9,567 bases of DNA from Hyphomicrobiales bacterium (GCA_017305815.1 JAFKJZ010000415.1:1-9567), one strand, 5' to 3'. Shown: positions 1-7,693, counted from the first letter of the stretch. The notes: generated from the sequence alone by a model not told the origin. Numbers and translations are program-made.

Positions 1-1
1 C

Positions 2-145
2 ATCGAAAATCTCCATGGTGACAACAACCACCATATCGCCGAGACCTGCTTCAAGGCGGTGGCGCGTACGCTTCGGGTGGCGGCGTCGATCGACCCGCGC
101 CAGGCCGACCGCGTGCCGTCGACCAAGGGCAAGCTAGGCGACTGA
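2..145 (+). CDS. hisB: Imidazoleglycerol-phosphate dehydratase, C-terminal end (partial)
   Basis: The last 47 residues of HisB, the enzyme that dehydrates imidazole glycerol phosphate to imidazole acetol phosphate in histidine synthesis. The start lies left of the window. Visible in the fragment are the HisB signature [20 protein letters not shown], whose paired histidines and glutamate bind the catalytic manganese in this family, and the typical tail with DPR and VPSTKGKL just before the stop. The frame is open from base 2. The DUF2628 gene follows after 9 bases and the hisH-A-F-E run after that, which fits a histidine operon. Assignment is firm; only the length cannot be judged. Confidence 0.95.
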   Translation: MENLHGDNNHHIAETCFKAVARTLRVAASIDPRQADRVPSTKGKLGD

Positions 146-154
146 GGGAGCGTC

Positions 155-631
155 ATGACGACCTACACCGTGCACGCACCGCCCGTTTCCGCGACCGGCG
201 GGATGCGCGAGGCCGAGCGCATGGTCTTCGTCAGGGACGGTTTCTGCTGGGCGGCCTTCCTGATCCCGGTGATCTGGATGCTCTACCGGCGCATGTGGAT
301 CGTGCTCTGCGTCTACGCTTTGTTCGCCGTCGGCCTCGAATGGGCGGGCCGCGCGCTGGGAGCCCCGACGGCGGCGGCGCTCGGGCTGCTCGGCGCGCTC
401 TATCTCGGCTTCGAGGGCAACACGCTCCGGCGCTGGACGCTGGCGCGCCGCCGCTTCAGGGAGCAGGGCATCGCCGATGGCCGTTCGCTCGAAGAGGCGG
501 AGATCCGTTTCTTCGTCCGTGCCGACGACGCGACGCCGGGCCCTTCCGGACCGGCTTCCGCTCCGCTCGCGCAACCCCATTTCTCGGCCGACATCGTTGG
601 CCTCTTTCCGACCCCGGGGACAACCCGATGA
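155..631 (+). CDS. DUF2628 family small membrane protein between hisB and hisH
   Basis: A 158-residue protein of unknown function. Residues 22-49 hold the DUF2628-like opening ([24 protein letters not shown]), where an aromatic-rich hydrophobic stretch ends in basic residues. Further hydrophobic segments lie near 49-64 and 70-86, followed by a basic [17 protein letters not shown] stretch, so two or three membrane helices with a cytoplasmic tail are likely. The tail from about 122 is rich in Pro, Ala and Ser and looks disordered. A purine-rich GAGGGAG lies just upstream of the ATG. The stop overlaps the hisH start by 4 bases (ATGA), suggesting translational coupling. A protein of this family in this place is, as I recall, usual in rhizobia and relatives. 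A role in histidine synthesis is not shown, and the gene may simply share the transcript. Confidence 0.85.
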   Translation: MTTYTVHAPPVSATGGMREAERMVFVRDGFCWAAFLIPVIWMLYRRMWIVLCVYALFAVGLEWAGRALGAPTAAALGLLGALYLGFEGNTLRRWTLARRRFREQGIADGRSLEEAEIRFFVRADDATPGPSGPASAPLAQPHFSADIVGLFPTPGTTR

Positions 632-1278
632 CCATTGCGATCATTGACTACGGCGCCGGCAATCTCCGCTCGGCCGCCAAGGCGCTGGAGCTCGCCGCTG
701 CGCGCAACGGCTCGACGGCGCCCGTCGTCGTCACCGCCGACCCTGACGTCGTCGCCAGGGCCGATCACATCGTGCTGCCCGGCGACGGCGCCTTCGCCGA
801 TTGCCGCACCAATCTCGACAGCGTCGACGGCATGATCGAGGCGATCAACGAGGCGATCGACGCGCGCGGCCGGCCGTTCCTCGGCATCTGCGTCGGCATG
901 CAGCTGCTGGCGACGCGCGGCATCGAATACGGCGTCACCAAGGGCCTCGGCCGCATCCAGGGCGAGGTCCGGCGCATCGAGCCGAACGATCCGCGCCTGA
1001 AGATCCCGCATATGGGCTGGAACACGCTGAACGCGTCCGGCTCGCATCCCCTGCTCGACGGCATCGCGCTCGGCGACGATGGCTGGCACGCCTATTTCCT
1101 GCACGGCTATCAGCTCTTTGCCGAACAGCCGGGCGATGTCATCGCCACCGCCGACTATGGCGGCCCGGTCACGGCGATCGTCACCACCGGCAACGTCGCC
1201 GGCACGCAGTTCCATCCCGAGAAGAGCCAGAAGCTCGGTCTCGCCCTTCTCGCCAACTTCCTGAAGTGGAAGCCCTGA
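628..1278 (+). CDS. hisH: Imidazole glycerol phosphate synthase, glutamine amidotransferase subunit
   Basis: A 216-residue class I glutamine amidotransferase. It hydrolyses glutamine and channels ammonia to HisF in the cytoplasmic HisHF complex. The nucleophile is Cys88 in GICVGMQ, and the rest of the triad is His196 and Glu198 in QFHPEKS. The N-terminal [18 protein letters not shown] near 50 and IPHMGWN near 127 are HisH hallmarks. The ATG at 628 overlaps the stop of the DUF2628 gene; the frame is open further upstream, but only this start gives a normal HisH N-terminus. The stop shares one base with the hisA start (TGATG). Length and all catalytic residues are normal. Confidence 0.97.
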   Translation: MTIAIIDYGAGNLRSAAKALELAAARNGSTAPVVVTADPDVVARADHIVLPGDGAFADCRTNLDSVDGMIEAINEAIDARGRPFLGICVGMQLLATRGIEYGVTKGLGRIQGEVRRIEPNDPRLKIPHMGWNTLNASGSHPLLDGIALGDDGWHAYFLHGYQLFAEQPGDVIATADYGGPVTAIVTTGNVAGTQFHPEKSQKLGLALLANFLKWKP

Positions 1279-2018
1279 TGATCCTCTTTCCCGCCATCGA
1301 TTTGAAGGACGGCGCCTGTGTTCGCCTGAAGCTCGGCGACATGGAGCAGGCGACGGTGTTCAACACCGACCCCGCCGCCCAGGCGCATGAATTCGAGAGC
1401 CAGGGCTTTGAATACCTCCACGTCGTCGACCTGAACGGCGCCTTCGCCGGCCAGCCGGTCAATGGCGCCGCCGTCGAGGCGATCCTGAAGCGCGTGAAGA
1501 TGCCGGTCCAGCTCGGCGGCGGCATCCGCGATCTCGCCGGCGTCGAAGCCTGGTTCGACAAGGGCATCGCCCGCGTGATCCTCGGCACCATCGCCGTACG
1601 CGATCCCGACCTCGTCCGCGAGGCCTGCAAGGCCTATCCGGGTCAGGTCGCCGTCGGCATCGACGCGCGCGGCGGCAAGGTCGCGGTAGAGGGCTGGGCC
1701 GAGACCTCGGAGCTTACCACCATCGAGCTGGCGCGCCGGTTCGAGGATGCCGGCGTCGCGGCGATCGTCTTCACCGACATCGATCGCGACGGCGTGCTGA
1801 AGGGCCTCAACATCGAATCGACGCTGGCGCTGGCCCGCGCGGTTGAGATCCCTGTCATCGCCTCAGGCGGCCTTGCCTCGCTCGACGACGTCAAGCGCCT
1901 GCTGCAGCCGGATTGCGCCATCCTCGAGGGCGCGATCTCCGGCCGCGCGCTCTATGACGGCCGGCTCGACCCGGCCGAGGCGCTGAAGCTGATCCGCGAA
2001 GCGCGGGAGACCGCCTGA
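1278..2018 (+). CDS. hisA: ProFAR isomerase (phosphoribosylformimino-AICAR-P isomerase)
   Basis: A 246-residue (beta/alpha)8-barrel enzyme that opens the ribose ring of ProFAR by Amadori rearrangement to give PRFAR, the substrate of HisF. The barrel starts with [12 protein letters not shown], with catalytic acid/base Asp8. The second catalytic aspartate is Asp129 in VGIDAR, and Thr166 is in FTDIDRDG. The two phosphate-binding loops are GGGIRD (80-85) and ASGG (195-198). The frame runs open upstream through hisH, but the ATG at 1278, overlapping the hisH stop by one base, gives the standard N-terminus. The stop overlaps the hisF start in the same way. Asp8 separates it from its paralogue HisF, which starts with CLDVHDG. 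Confidence 0.97.
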   Translation: MILFPAIDLKDGACVRLKLGDMEQATVFNTDPAAQAHEFESQGFEYLHVVDLNGAFAGQPVNGAAVEAILKRVKMPVQLGGGIRDLAGVEAWFDKGIARVILGTIAVRDPDLVREACKAYPGQVAVGIDARGGKVAVEGWAETSELTTIELARRFEDAGVAAIVFTDIDRDGVLKGLNIESTLALARAVEIPVIASGGLASLDDVKRLLQPDCAILEGAISGRALYDGRLDPAEALKLIREARETA

Positions 2019-2806
2019 TGCTCAAGACCCGCATCATTCCCTGCCTGGACGTGCATGACGGCCGCGTCGTCAAGGGCGTGCAGTTCGTCGACCTGATCGA
2101 CGCCGGCGACCCGGTCGAGGCCGCCAAGGCCTATGACGCGGCCGGCGCCGACGAGCTCTGCTTCCTCGACATCACCGCGACGCACGAGAACCGCGGCACC
2201 ATCCTCGATGTCGTGGCGCGTACCGCCGAAGCCTGCTTCATGCCGGTGACGGTGGGCGGCGGCGTCCGGGCGGTGGAGGATATCCGCGCGCTGATGCTGG
2301 CCGGCGCCGACAAGGTGGCGATCAATTCGGCCGCCGTGACCGACCGCATGATCGTCGCCCGCGCGGCGGAGAAGTTCGGCGCTCAGGCGATCGTCGTCGC
2401 CATCGACGCCAAGCAGACGAAGCGGCGCGGCATGAGCGGCGACCACCACGACCGCTGGGAGATCTTCACCCATGGCGGCCGCAAGGCGACCGGCATCGAC
2501 GCGATCGAATATGCGATCGAGGTCGCGGCGCTGGGTGCCGGCGAGATCCTCCTGACCTCGATGGACCGCGACGGCACGCGCGACGGCTTCGACCTTGCGC
2601 TCACCCGCGCCATCGCCGATGCGGTGCCGATCCCGGTGATCGCCTCGGGCGGCGTCGGCGCGCTCGATCATTTCGTCGATGGCGTCGTCGAAGGCCATGC
2701 CAGCGCGGTGCTGGCGGCTTCGGTGTTCCATTTCGGCCAGTTCACCATCGGCGAGGTGAAGACACACATGGCGGCGGCCGGCATTCCCGTCCGGCTCGAC
2801 GGCTGA
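2018..2806 (+). CDS. hisF: Imidazole glycerol phosphate synthase, cyclase subunit
   Basis: A 262-residue barrel subunit that uses ammonia from HisH to convert PRFAR into imidazole glycerol phosphate and AICAR; the AICAR returns to purine synthesis. The N-terminus [20 protein letters not shown] carries catalytic Asp11, and the second catalytic Asp130 lies in VVAIDAK. Phosphate loops are GGGVR (80-84) and ASGGVG (209-214); [10 protein letters not shown] (183-192) is typical of HisF. Length is as expected. The ATG shares its A with the hisA stop codon, so the two are likely translated together. Twelve bases separate its stop from hisE. Confidence 0.98.
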   Translation: MLKTRIIPCLDVHDGRVVKGVQFVDLIDAGDPVEAAKAYDAAGADELCFLDITATHENRGTILDVVARTAEACFMPVTVGGGVRAVEDIRALMLAGADKVAINSAAVTDRMIVARAAEKFGAQAIVVAIDAKQTKRRGMSGDHHDRWEIFTHGGRKATGIDAIEYAIEVAALGAGEILLTSMDRDGTRDGFDLALTRAIADAVPIPVIASGGVGALDHFVDGVVEGHASAVLAASVFHFGQFTIGEVKTHMAAAGIPVRLDG

Positions 2807-2818
2807 GGAGGGCAGGGC

Positions 2819-3142
2819 ATGTCCGATTTCACGCTTTCCGACCTCGCGGCCATCATCCGGAACCGCGCCCATTCGGGCGATCCCGGCTCCTACACCGCCA
2901 AGCTGGTGGCCAAGGGCCCGTCGCGCTGCGCCAAGAAGTTCGGCGAGGAGGCGGTCGAGGCCGTCATCGCCGCGACCGAGGGCAACAAGGCCGAGCTGAC
3001 GGCGGAAGCGGCCGATGTGCTCTACCATCTGCTGGTGATGCTCGAGGCGTCCGATCTGCCGCTTGACGCGGTGATGCAGGAGCTCGAGGGCCGCACCCGG
3101 CAGACCGGACTGCAGGAAAAGGCGTCGCGGCCGGCGGAGTAG
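2819..3142 (+). CDS. hisE: Phosphoribosyl-ATP pyrophosphatase
   Basis: A 107-residue all-alpha NTP pyrophosphohydrolase of the MazG-like superfamily. It converts phosphoribosyl-ATP to phosphoribosyl-AMP, the second step of histidine synthesis. Seen are SYTAKL (24-29), the metal-binding helix [11 protein letters not shown] with Glu43, Glu44 and Glu47, and the second metal helix [11 protein letters not shown] with Glu63 and Asp66. A good ribosome site (GAGGAGGG) lies 8 or so bases before the ATG. It is a stand-alone HisE, not fused to HisI; hisI is not in this window. The last 10 or so residues are variable and likely disordered. coaA begins 21 bases downstream. Confidence 0.96.
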   Translation: MSDFTLSDLAAIIRNRAHSGDPGSYTAKLVAKGPSRCAKKFGEEAVEAVIAATEGNKAELTAEAADVLYHLLVMLEASDLPLDAVMQELEGRTRQTGLQEKASRPAE

Positions 3143-3163
3143 TTCGCGGTCGGGGAGAAGAAC

Positions 3164-4093
3164 ATGGACAAGTCCGCGCGGCTCGAGCACGCACCGCATC
3201 GCACCTTCGGCCGTCAGGAATGGGCGAGCCTCCGGGCCGACATGCCGCTGACGCTGACCGAGGCGGATCTTTTCCGCCTGCGCAGTCTGAACGATCCGAT
3301 CTCGATCGACGAGGTCGTGACGATCTACCTGCCGCTGTCGCGCCTGCTCAGCCTCTATGTCGCCGCGACGCAGGGGCTCTACAACGCCACCCGCACCTTC
3401 CTCGGCGCCAATGAGGGCAAGACCCCGTTCATCATCGGCATCGGCGGCTCCGTCGCGGTTGGCAAGTCGACCGCCGCGCGCGTGCTGAAGGCGCTTCTCG
3501 CGCGCTGGACCAACACGCCGAAGGTCGACCTGATCACCACGGACGGCTTCCTCTATCCCAATGCCGTGCTCGAGCGCGAAGGGCTGATGGAGCGCAAGGG
3601 CTTCCCGGAGAGCTACGACCTGCCGGCGCTGCTCTCCTTCCTGTCCGACATCAAGGCCGGGCTCGGCAGCGTCTCCGCGCCCGTCTATTCGCATCTCGTC
3701 TACGACATCGTGCCGAGCGAGCGGATCACCATCGACCGGCCGGACATCCTGATCGTCGAAGGCATCAACGTGCTGCAGGCGCCGCGCCTGCCGCGCGACG
3801 GCACGGCGGTGCCCTTCGTCTCCGACTTCTTCGATTTCTCGATCTATATCGACGCCGAGGAGGCCGACATCCGGCGCTGGTATGTCGAGCGCTTCCAGCG
3901 CCTGCGCTCCTACTTCCACCGCTATGCGATGGTGTCGGACGCCGAGGCGCTGGCGATCGCCGACCGGCTCTGGTCTCGCATCAACCGGGTCAATCTCTAC
4001 GAGAACATCCTGCCGACCCGCCCGCGCGCCGACCTTATCCTCAGCAAAGGGGAAAGCCACCTGATCGAGCGGGTCGCGCTGCGTCGTCTTTGA
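3164..4093 (+). CDS. coaA: Type I pantothenate kinase
   Basis: A 309-residue P-loop kinase that phosphorylates pantothenate, the first and controlled step of coenzyme A synthesis in the cytoplasm. The Walker A loop is [10 protein letters not shown] (94-103) with Lys101. Asp127 in TTDGFLYPN fits the catalytic aspartate of E. coli CoaA, and Arg243 in VERFQRLR fits its conserved arginine. The numbering matches the E. coli enzyme without shifts, so the start is well placed; GGGGAGAAG lies just upstream. The type I fold implies feedback inhibition by CoA, which is known for the family but not shown here. It closes the his gene run, and the 120-base gap after it suggests the transcript ends soon afterwards. 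Confidence 0.97.
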   Translation: MDKSARLEHAPHRTFGRQEWASLRADMPLTLTEADLFRLRSLNDPISIDEVVTIYLPLSRLLSLYVAATQGLYNATRTFLGANEGKTPFIIGIGGSVAVGKSTAARVLKALLARWTNTPKVDLITTDGFLYPNAVLEREGLMERKGFPESYDLPALLSFLSDIKAGLGSVSAPVYSHLVYDIVPSERITIDRPDILIVEGINVLQAPRLPRDGTAVPFVSDFFDFSIYIDAEEADIRRWYVERFQRLRSYFHRYAMVSDAEALAIADRLWSRINRVNLYENILPTRPRADLILSKGESHLIERVALRRL

Positions 4094-4132
4094 GGCTTTT
4101 GCTGGGTTTCCGGCAGCTCTGATTGCCACTCG

Positions 4133-4146
4133 TTCGCAGTTGCGAA
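4133..4146. promoter_or_regulatory. Palindrome TTCGC-AGTT-GCGAA before the metal transporter gene
   Basis: A perfect 5-bp inverted repeat with a 4-base centre (6 bp with 2 if the inner A/T pair is counted) lies 67 bases before the transporter ATG, just upstream of a weak candidate promoter. The size suits a dimeric repressor operator, perhaps metal-responsive, but I recognise no known box (Fur, Zur, Irr, MntR) and a match of this length can arise by chance. Confidence 0.25.
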
Positions 4147-4154
4147 GATAGCCG

Positions 4155-4181
4155 TTGAAGCCTCCTGCCGGCGGTGTTAAT
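4155..4181 (+). promoter_or_regulatory. Weak candidate promoter for the cation efflux gene
   Basis: TTGAAG (4155-4160) and GTTAAT (4176-4181) are separated by 15 bases, short of the ideal 17. They lie in the only gap long enough to hold a promoter between coaA and the transporter gene. A 7-bp GC-rich inverted repeat (4169-4175 with 4190-4196) overlaps the -10 region and could fold in the leader. Support is limited to position and partial matches. Confidence 0.3.
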
Positions 4182-4213
4182 GCGCCGAAACCGCCGACAC
4201 ACCGAGGACGATC

Positions 4214-5113
4214 ATGCCGAAATGGAACGACAGGATAACGCTTGTCGCGCTCTCCTCGATCGTCATCGCGCTGGTCGTGATGGCGCTGAAATATGCGGCC
4301 TACTGGAAGACCGGCAGCGTCGCGCTCTATTCGGACGCGCTGGAGAGCATCGTCAATCTCGCCACCGCGGTGGCGGCGTTCTGGGCGATTCGGCTGAGCC
4401 ACAAGCCGGCCGACAGCGACCACCAGTTCGGCCACCACAAGGCGGAGTATTTCTCCGCCGTGCTGGAAGGCGTGCTGATCGTCGTGGCGGCGCTGCTCAT
4501 CCTGCGCGAGGCCTGGATCTCCTATGAGGAGAAGCGGGCGCTCGAAAACGCCGGTATCGGCCTGACGATCAATCTGGTCGCCACGGCGATCAACGGCGCC
4601 TGGGCGATGTATCTGTTCCGCTTCGGCCGTCGCCGCCGCTCGCCCGCCTTCATCGCCGAGGCCTGGCACCTGACTAGCGACGTCATCAGCTCGGTCGGCG
4701 TCTTCATCGGCCTCGTGCTGGTGGCGCTCACCGGCTGGGTGGTGCTCGATCCGCTGCTCGCCGTCATCGTCGCCGTCAACATCCTGTGGTCGGGTTGGCG
4801 CGTCATTCGCGATTCCGTCGGCGGGCTGATGGATCATGCCGTCTCGGGCGAGGTGGAAAGCGAGATCCGCTCGATCATTTCGACCGAGGCGACTGGCGCG
4901 ATCGAGGTGCACGACCTCCGCACCCGCAATGCCGGTCGCGCCATTTTCATCGAGTTCCATCTCGTCGTGCCGGGATCGATGACCGTCGCCGCCGGCCATG
5001 TCATCTGCGATCGCATCGAGGCGGCGCTGAACAAGGCGATCGAGGGCTCGGAAGTCCTGATCCACATCGAGCCCGAGGCCGAGGCGCTGCATCACGGCGT
5101 GATCGTTCTCTAG
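4214..5113 (+). CDS. Cation diffusion facilitator (CDF) family metal transporter
   Basis: A 299-residue inner-membrane proton/divalent-metal antiporter of the FieF/YiiP type, with about six helices in residues 8-198 and a cytoplasmic dimer domain from about 208. Aligned by eye without gaps to E. coli YiiP, the TM5 metal pair is present (His152, Asp156 in HLTSD), and so is the cytoplasmic loop site (Asp67, His70, His74 in the DHQFGHHKAE region). The TM2 pair, Asp-x3-Asp in YiiP, is Glu44-x3-Asn48 here, with an extra Asp41. The C-terminus keeps VHDLRTRNAG and HIEPE. Substrate could be Zn, Fe, Mn or Cd and cannot be told from sequence. It has its own upstream gap and is probably not part of the his transcript. 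Confidence 0.93.
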   Translation: MPKWNDRITLVALSSIVIALVVMALKYAAYWKTGSVALYSDALESIVNLATAVAAFWAIRLSHKPADSDHQFGHHKAEYFSAVLEGVLIVVAALLILREAWISYEEKRALENAGIGLTINLVATAINGAWAMYLFRFGRRRRSPAFIAEAWHLTSDVISSVGVFIGLVLVALTGWVVLDPLLAVIVAVNILWSGWRVIRDSVGGLMDHAVSGEVESEIRSIISTEATGAIEVHDLRTRNAGRAIFIEFHLVVPGSMTVAAGHVICDRIEAALNKAIEGSEVLIHIEPEAEALHHGVIVL

Positions 5114-5129
5114 CGTCCTTCCGTCCGTT

Positions 5130-5155
5130 TCCGCCCCATATCGCGGCGCGGCGGA
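5130..5155 (+). terminator. Possible stem-loop after the cation efflux gene
   Basis: TCCGCC (5130-5135) pairs with GGCGGA (5150-5155) around a 14-base loop. An alternative pairing is CGCCCC (5132-5137) with GGGGCG (5156-5161). It sits 17 bases after the transporter stop, as a terminator would. No run of T follows directly, so it is a weak call in GC-rich DNA. Confidence 0.25.
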
Positions 5156-5166
5156 GGGGCGCAGAG

Positions 5167-5195
5167 CTTGATTTTCTGCCCCAAACTCATGATAT
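5167..5195 (+). promoter_or_regulatory. Candidate promoter of grpE (heat-shock or housekeeping type)
   Basis: CTTGAT at 5167-5172 resembles the CTTGAA -35 box of RpoH promoters. CTCATGATAT at 5186-5195 lies where a -10 is expected; read as a sigma-70 site it is TTGATT, 16 bases, TGATAT. The grpE ATG at 5235 is 39 bases beyond. grpE is commonly RpoH-controlled in alphaproteobacteria, so an RpoH reading is plausible but the -10 match to CCCCAT is only partial. Confidence 0.4.
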
Positions 5196-5234
5196 CGGGC
5201 CTAACCTTTGGTTCTGATCAAAAGAGAGTTCGCC

Positions 5235-5840
5235 ATGTCTGACGATACCCAGCCCGTCTCCTCCACCGAAGCAGCCGCCGACGCGGCCGCGACGGCTGCG
5301 GATGGCGACGCCGCGGCGGCTCGCATCGCGACGCTCGAGGCTGAAGCGACCGAGTTGAAGGATCGCGTCCTGCGCACCATCGCCGAGATGGAAAACCTGC
5401 GCCGCCGCACCGAGCGCGAGGTCGCGGATGCGCGCCAGTACGCCATCGCCGCCTTTGCTCGCGACATGCTGACCGCCGGCGACAACCTCGCCCGCGCCAT
5501 CGAGGCGGTTCCGGATGAGGCGCGCGGCGGCAACGAGGCGCTGACCGCGCTGATCGACGGCGTCGAGATGACCGAGCGCGATCTCGTCAATTCGCTGGAG
5601 CGCCACGGCGTCCGCAAGCTCGAGCCGCTCGGCCAGAAGTTCGATCCGCATCTGCACCAGGCCGTCTTCGAGGTCCCGACCATCGAGCAGCCGGCCGGCA
5701 CCGTCATGCAGGTTGTCCAGTCCGGCTACGTGATTGGCGACCGCGTCCTGCGCCCGGCCATGGTCGGCGTTGCCAAGGGCGCGCCGAAGCCGAGGGAAGC
5801 GAAGACCGAAGCCGGCGATTCCTCGCCCAACTCCGTCTGA
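5235..5840 (+). CDS. grpE: GrpE, nucleotide exchange factor for DnaK
   Basis: A 201-residue cytoplasmic co-chaperone that makes DnaK release ADP so it can let go of refolded substrate. The first 25 or so residues are acidic and Ala-rich. A long coiled-coil helix with heptad-like spacing runs through about 28-75 ([27 protein letters not shown]), then a helical bundle and the C-terminal beta domain. Family hallmarks are [15 protein letters not shown] (133-147) and [22 protein letters not shown] (160-181). The frame allows a TTG start 27 bases earlier, but the ATG at 5235 gives a normal N-terminus. A purine run (AAAAGAGAG) precedes it. Partner genes dnaK, dnaJ and hrcA are not in the window. The TRIC gene follows 13 bases later. 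Confidence 0.97.
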   Translation: MSDDTQPVSSTEAAADAAATAADGDAAAARIATLEAEATELKDRVLRTIAEMENLRRRTEREVADARQYAIAAFARDMLTAGDNLARAIEAVPDEARGGNEALTALIDGVEMTERDLVNSLERHGVRKLEPLGQKFDPHLHQAVFEVPTIEQPAGTVMQVVQSGYVIGDRVLRPAMVGVAKGAPKPREAKTEAGDSSPNSV

Positions 5841-5853
5841 GGCGGACGAGGCT

Positions 5854-6492
5854 GTGGATGCTCCCGTGCTCTACAGCCTCGATCTCATCGGGGTTTTCGT
5901 CTTTGCCCTGACCGGGGCGCTCGCGGCGTCTCGCAAGCAGCTCGACATCGTCGGCTTCGCCTTTCTGGCGTCGATCACCGGCGTCGGCGGCGGTACGCTG
6001 CGGGACGTCATCCTCGGCGCGACGCCGGTGTTCTGGATCACCCAGCCCGCCCCGGTCGTGCTCTGCGTCGCGACCGCAGTGTTCGTCTACTTTGTCGCGC
6101 CCTTCGTCGAATATCGCTACCGCTTGCTGCTCTGGGCCGACGCGATCGGCATTTCCGGCTATTGCGTCATGGGCGCGGCGCGGGCGCTCGACGCGGGCGC
6201 CAGCCCCTTCGGCGCGGTGGTGATGGGCGTCGTCACCGCGACCTTCGGCGGCATCATCCGCGATATCGTCGCCGGCGAGCCGTCGGTGATCCTGCGCCGG
6301 GAAATCTATGTGACAGCGACGGTGGTGGGCGCGACCCTGTTCGTGCTCGCCATCCTGTTCGGCGTGCCGTTCTGGACCGCTTCCGTGCTGGGTGCGCTTT
6401 CGGCCTTCGCGGTGCGGGCAGGCGCACTGACCTTCGGCTGGACGCTGCCGACCTACCGGTCGCGTCCCGGCCGCGCCTTTCCGCCCCGCTAG
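5854..6492 (+). CDS. UPF0126/TRIC-type cation channel membrane protein
   Basis: A 212-residue integral membrane protein of the UPF0126 family, the bacterial relatives of trimeric intracellular cation channels (YadS-like), which conduct K+ or Na+ as trimers. Two internal repeats of about three helices each are visible: the first has ITGVGGGTLRDVILG (41-55), the second has VTATFGGIIRDIVAGE (127-142). The glycine-rich GG-x2-RD kinks are the family mark. A seventh hydrophobic segment lies near 174-195. The frame is open from inside grpE. I chose the GTG at 5854 because TGAGGCGGA lies 7-8 bases upstream and the length is normal; GTG at 5866 is the alternative. Thirteen bases behind grpE, it is probably co-transcribed with it. 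It converges on olsB. Confidence 0.88.
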   Translation: MDAPVLYSLDLIGVFVFALTGALAASRKQLDIVGFAFLASITGVGGGTLRDVILGATPVFWITQPAPVVLCVATAVFVYFVAPFVEYRYRLLLWADAIGISGYCVMGAARALDAGASPFGAVVMGVVTATFGGIIRDIVAGEPSVILRREIYVTATVVGATLFVLAILFGVPFWTASVLGALSAFAVRAGALTFGWTLPTYRSRPGRAFPPR

Positions 6493-6522
6493 GCCCGCAT
6501 CCGGAGCCGCGGTTGCCGGCCT

Positions 6523-7467
6523 TCAGGCGGCGTAGCGGGTGGCGTCGACGCCGTAGTGGTTCACATAGCGCTCGCTGATCGCCGATACCGGCAGCACGAT
6601 CAGCACGTCCGTCGTGCCGAACTGGCGGTCGACCACGGCGCCGTCGCCGATATAGGCGCCGAGGCGCAGATAGCCCTTGATCAGCGGCGGCAGCGTCTTC
6701 AGCGCCGCCTTCATGTCGATCGCGTCTTCTGCCATCCGGTCCATCGGCACGCGGCGGTGCGGCAGCGCGCTCACCGTCCATTCGGCCGGGGCGCGGGCGC
6801 TGTGGTGCAGGAAGGAGAGGGGGAGCGACAGCGCATCGGGATTGGTGCCTTCGAGCGAGGCACAGCCGACCATCACGTCGATGCCGTGGCTGCGGACATA
6901 GCTCCAGATGCCGTGCCAGAGCAGTTCGACCGTGCGCTTGGTGCGGTAGGGCTTCAGCACGCAGGAGCGGCCGAGCTCCAGGAAATTCAGCCCGCTATGC
7001 CGCTCCAGCAGCGACCCGATGTCGAATTCGTTCGCCGTGTAGAAGCCGGTGTGGCGGTTCGCCACTTCCTGGCGCAGCAGGCGGTAGGTGCCGACGATCG
7101 CCGCCTCGCCTGAAGCGAGGCGGGTGTCGTGGTCGATGACGAGCAGGTGGTCGCAGATCTTGTCGAAACCGTCGCGATCGCGGCGCGACAGCTGCGCCTG
7201 CACGTCGGGGATCGCCGACATCTCCTCGTAGAAGACCTTGTAGCGCAGCTTCTGCGCCTTCTTCACCTCGCGCGGCGTGGCGGCAAGGCGCACTTCCAGC
7301 GCTCCGATTCGACCGAGCGTTTCAGGCAGGATGGCAGCAGGGCGAAGGGCTTTCGGCATCGGGAGTCTTATACCGCCAATTGCCCGCTTCGATAGAGCCG
7401 GCAAAGCAATGATCGCTTCCGATACGCGCAGAACCTGCTGGGTCGCCGCATTGCCGCGCTTGACCAT
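6523..7467 (-). CDS. olsB: L-ornithine N-alpha-acyltransferase (OlsB-type GNAT protein)
   Basis: A 314-residue acyltransferase of the GNAT superfamily. OlsB moves a 3-hydroxy fatty acid from acyl-carrier protein to the amino group of ornithine, making lyso-ornithine lipid at the inner membrane. Seen are QKLRYKVFYEEM (72-83), as in acyl-ACP-using GNAT enzymes, DHLLVID (106-112), GTYRLL (126-131), ELGRSCVLKPYR (164-175) and the typical end ISERYVNHYG (297-306). The ATG at 7467 is chosen for its strong ribosome site AGGAGAAGG; Met37 is an alternative start. OlsA, which adds the second acyl chain, is not in the window. A candidate Pho box lies upstream. A related GNAT lysophospholipid-type acyltransferase is the main alternative. 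Confidence 0.85.
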   Translation of the reverse strand: MVKRGNAATQQVLRVSEAIIALPALSKRAIGGIRLPMPKALRPAAILPETLGRIGALEVRLAATPREVKKAQKLRYKVFYEEMSAIPDVQAQLSRRDRDGFDKICDHLLVIDHDTRLASGEAAIVGTYRLLRQEVANRHTGFYTANEFDIGSLLERHSGLNFLELGRSCVLKPYRTKRTVELLWHGIWSYVRSHGIDVMVGCASLEGTNPDALSLPLSFLHHSARAPAEWTVSALPHRRVPMDRMAEDAIDMKAALKTLPPLIKGYLRLGAYIGDGAVVDRQFGTTDVLIVLPVSAISERYVNHYGVDATRYAA

Positions 7468-7531
7468 CTGACCTTCTCCTGCTGGTCCCCAGCGCTTTCC
7501 CGCCGGGATTTCTGACCCCGTTGCGGAGAAG

Positions 7532-7549
7532 AACACAGTTCTCCGACAG
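7532..7549 (-). promoter_or_regulatory. Candidate PhoB (Pho) box upstream of olsB
   Basis: On the minus strand the bases read CTGTCGG-AGAA-CTGTGTT: two 7-base half-sites beginning CTGT, spaced 11 bases apart with an A-rich 4-base spacer, as in the consensus CTGTCAT-N4-CTGTCAT (5 of 7 matches each). It lies 64 bases before the olsB start on the coding strand. OlsB and ornithine lipid synthesis are induced by phosphate limitation through PhoB in Sinorhizobium. The site overlaps a 7-bp inverted repeat (7524-7530 with 7539-7545), which is a competing reading. No clear -10 is visible. Confidence 0.4.
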
Positions 7550-7672
7550 TTCGGTGACGAAGCGCTTTCTCGGTCTCGGCCGTCCGCGGTTCCGTCGTTC
7601 GGGCCCGGTCGCTGACGGCGATGGCGCGTCCAGCCGGCAAGCCGTCGAAATATCGCGCCGATCCAGAGTCGC

Positions 7673-7690
7673 CGGCCGGGCCTCCGGCCG
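7673..7690 (-). terminator. GC-rich hairpin just after the comM stop
   Basis: CGGCCGG (7673-7679) pairs perfectly with CCGGCCG (7684-7690) around a 4-base loop, three bases beyond the comM stop codon on the minus strand. Position and stem strength suit an end-of-gene structure. No T run follows in the minus direction, so a factor-independent terminator is not established. The rest of the gap to olsB (7468-7693) shows no credible gene. Confidence 0.35.
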
Positions 7691-7693
7691 CGC

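Noticed and set aside
295..1278. Longer hisH reading with an N-terminal extension inside the DUF2628 gene
   Set aside because: The extension is an Arg-rich shadow; the ATG at 628 gives the conserved HisH start. The same reasoning sets hisA at 1278 instead of 801.
4169..4196. GC-rich 7-bp inverted repeat before the transporter gene as a coaA terminator
   Set aside because: It overlaps the candidate -10 region, has a 14-base loop and is not followed by T residues.
1952..5095. Very long minus-strand open frame (about 1047 codons) opposite hisF, hisE, coaA and the transporter gene
   Set aside because: It mirrors four well-conserved genes in the frame where GC-rich third positions suppress stops. 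Its product is mostly Arg, Asp, Ala and His with no recognisable domain.
6493..6522. Bidirectional terminator between the converging TRIC and olsB genes
   Set aside because: Only 30 bases, with no stem longer than about 4 bp that spans it and no T or A runs.
6556..7395. Plus-strand open frames opposite olsB
   Set aside because: They lie over the conserved GNAT motifs of olsB and show no family resemblance of their own.
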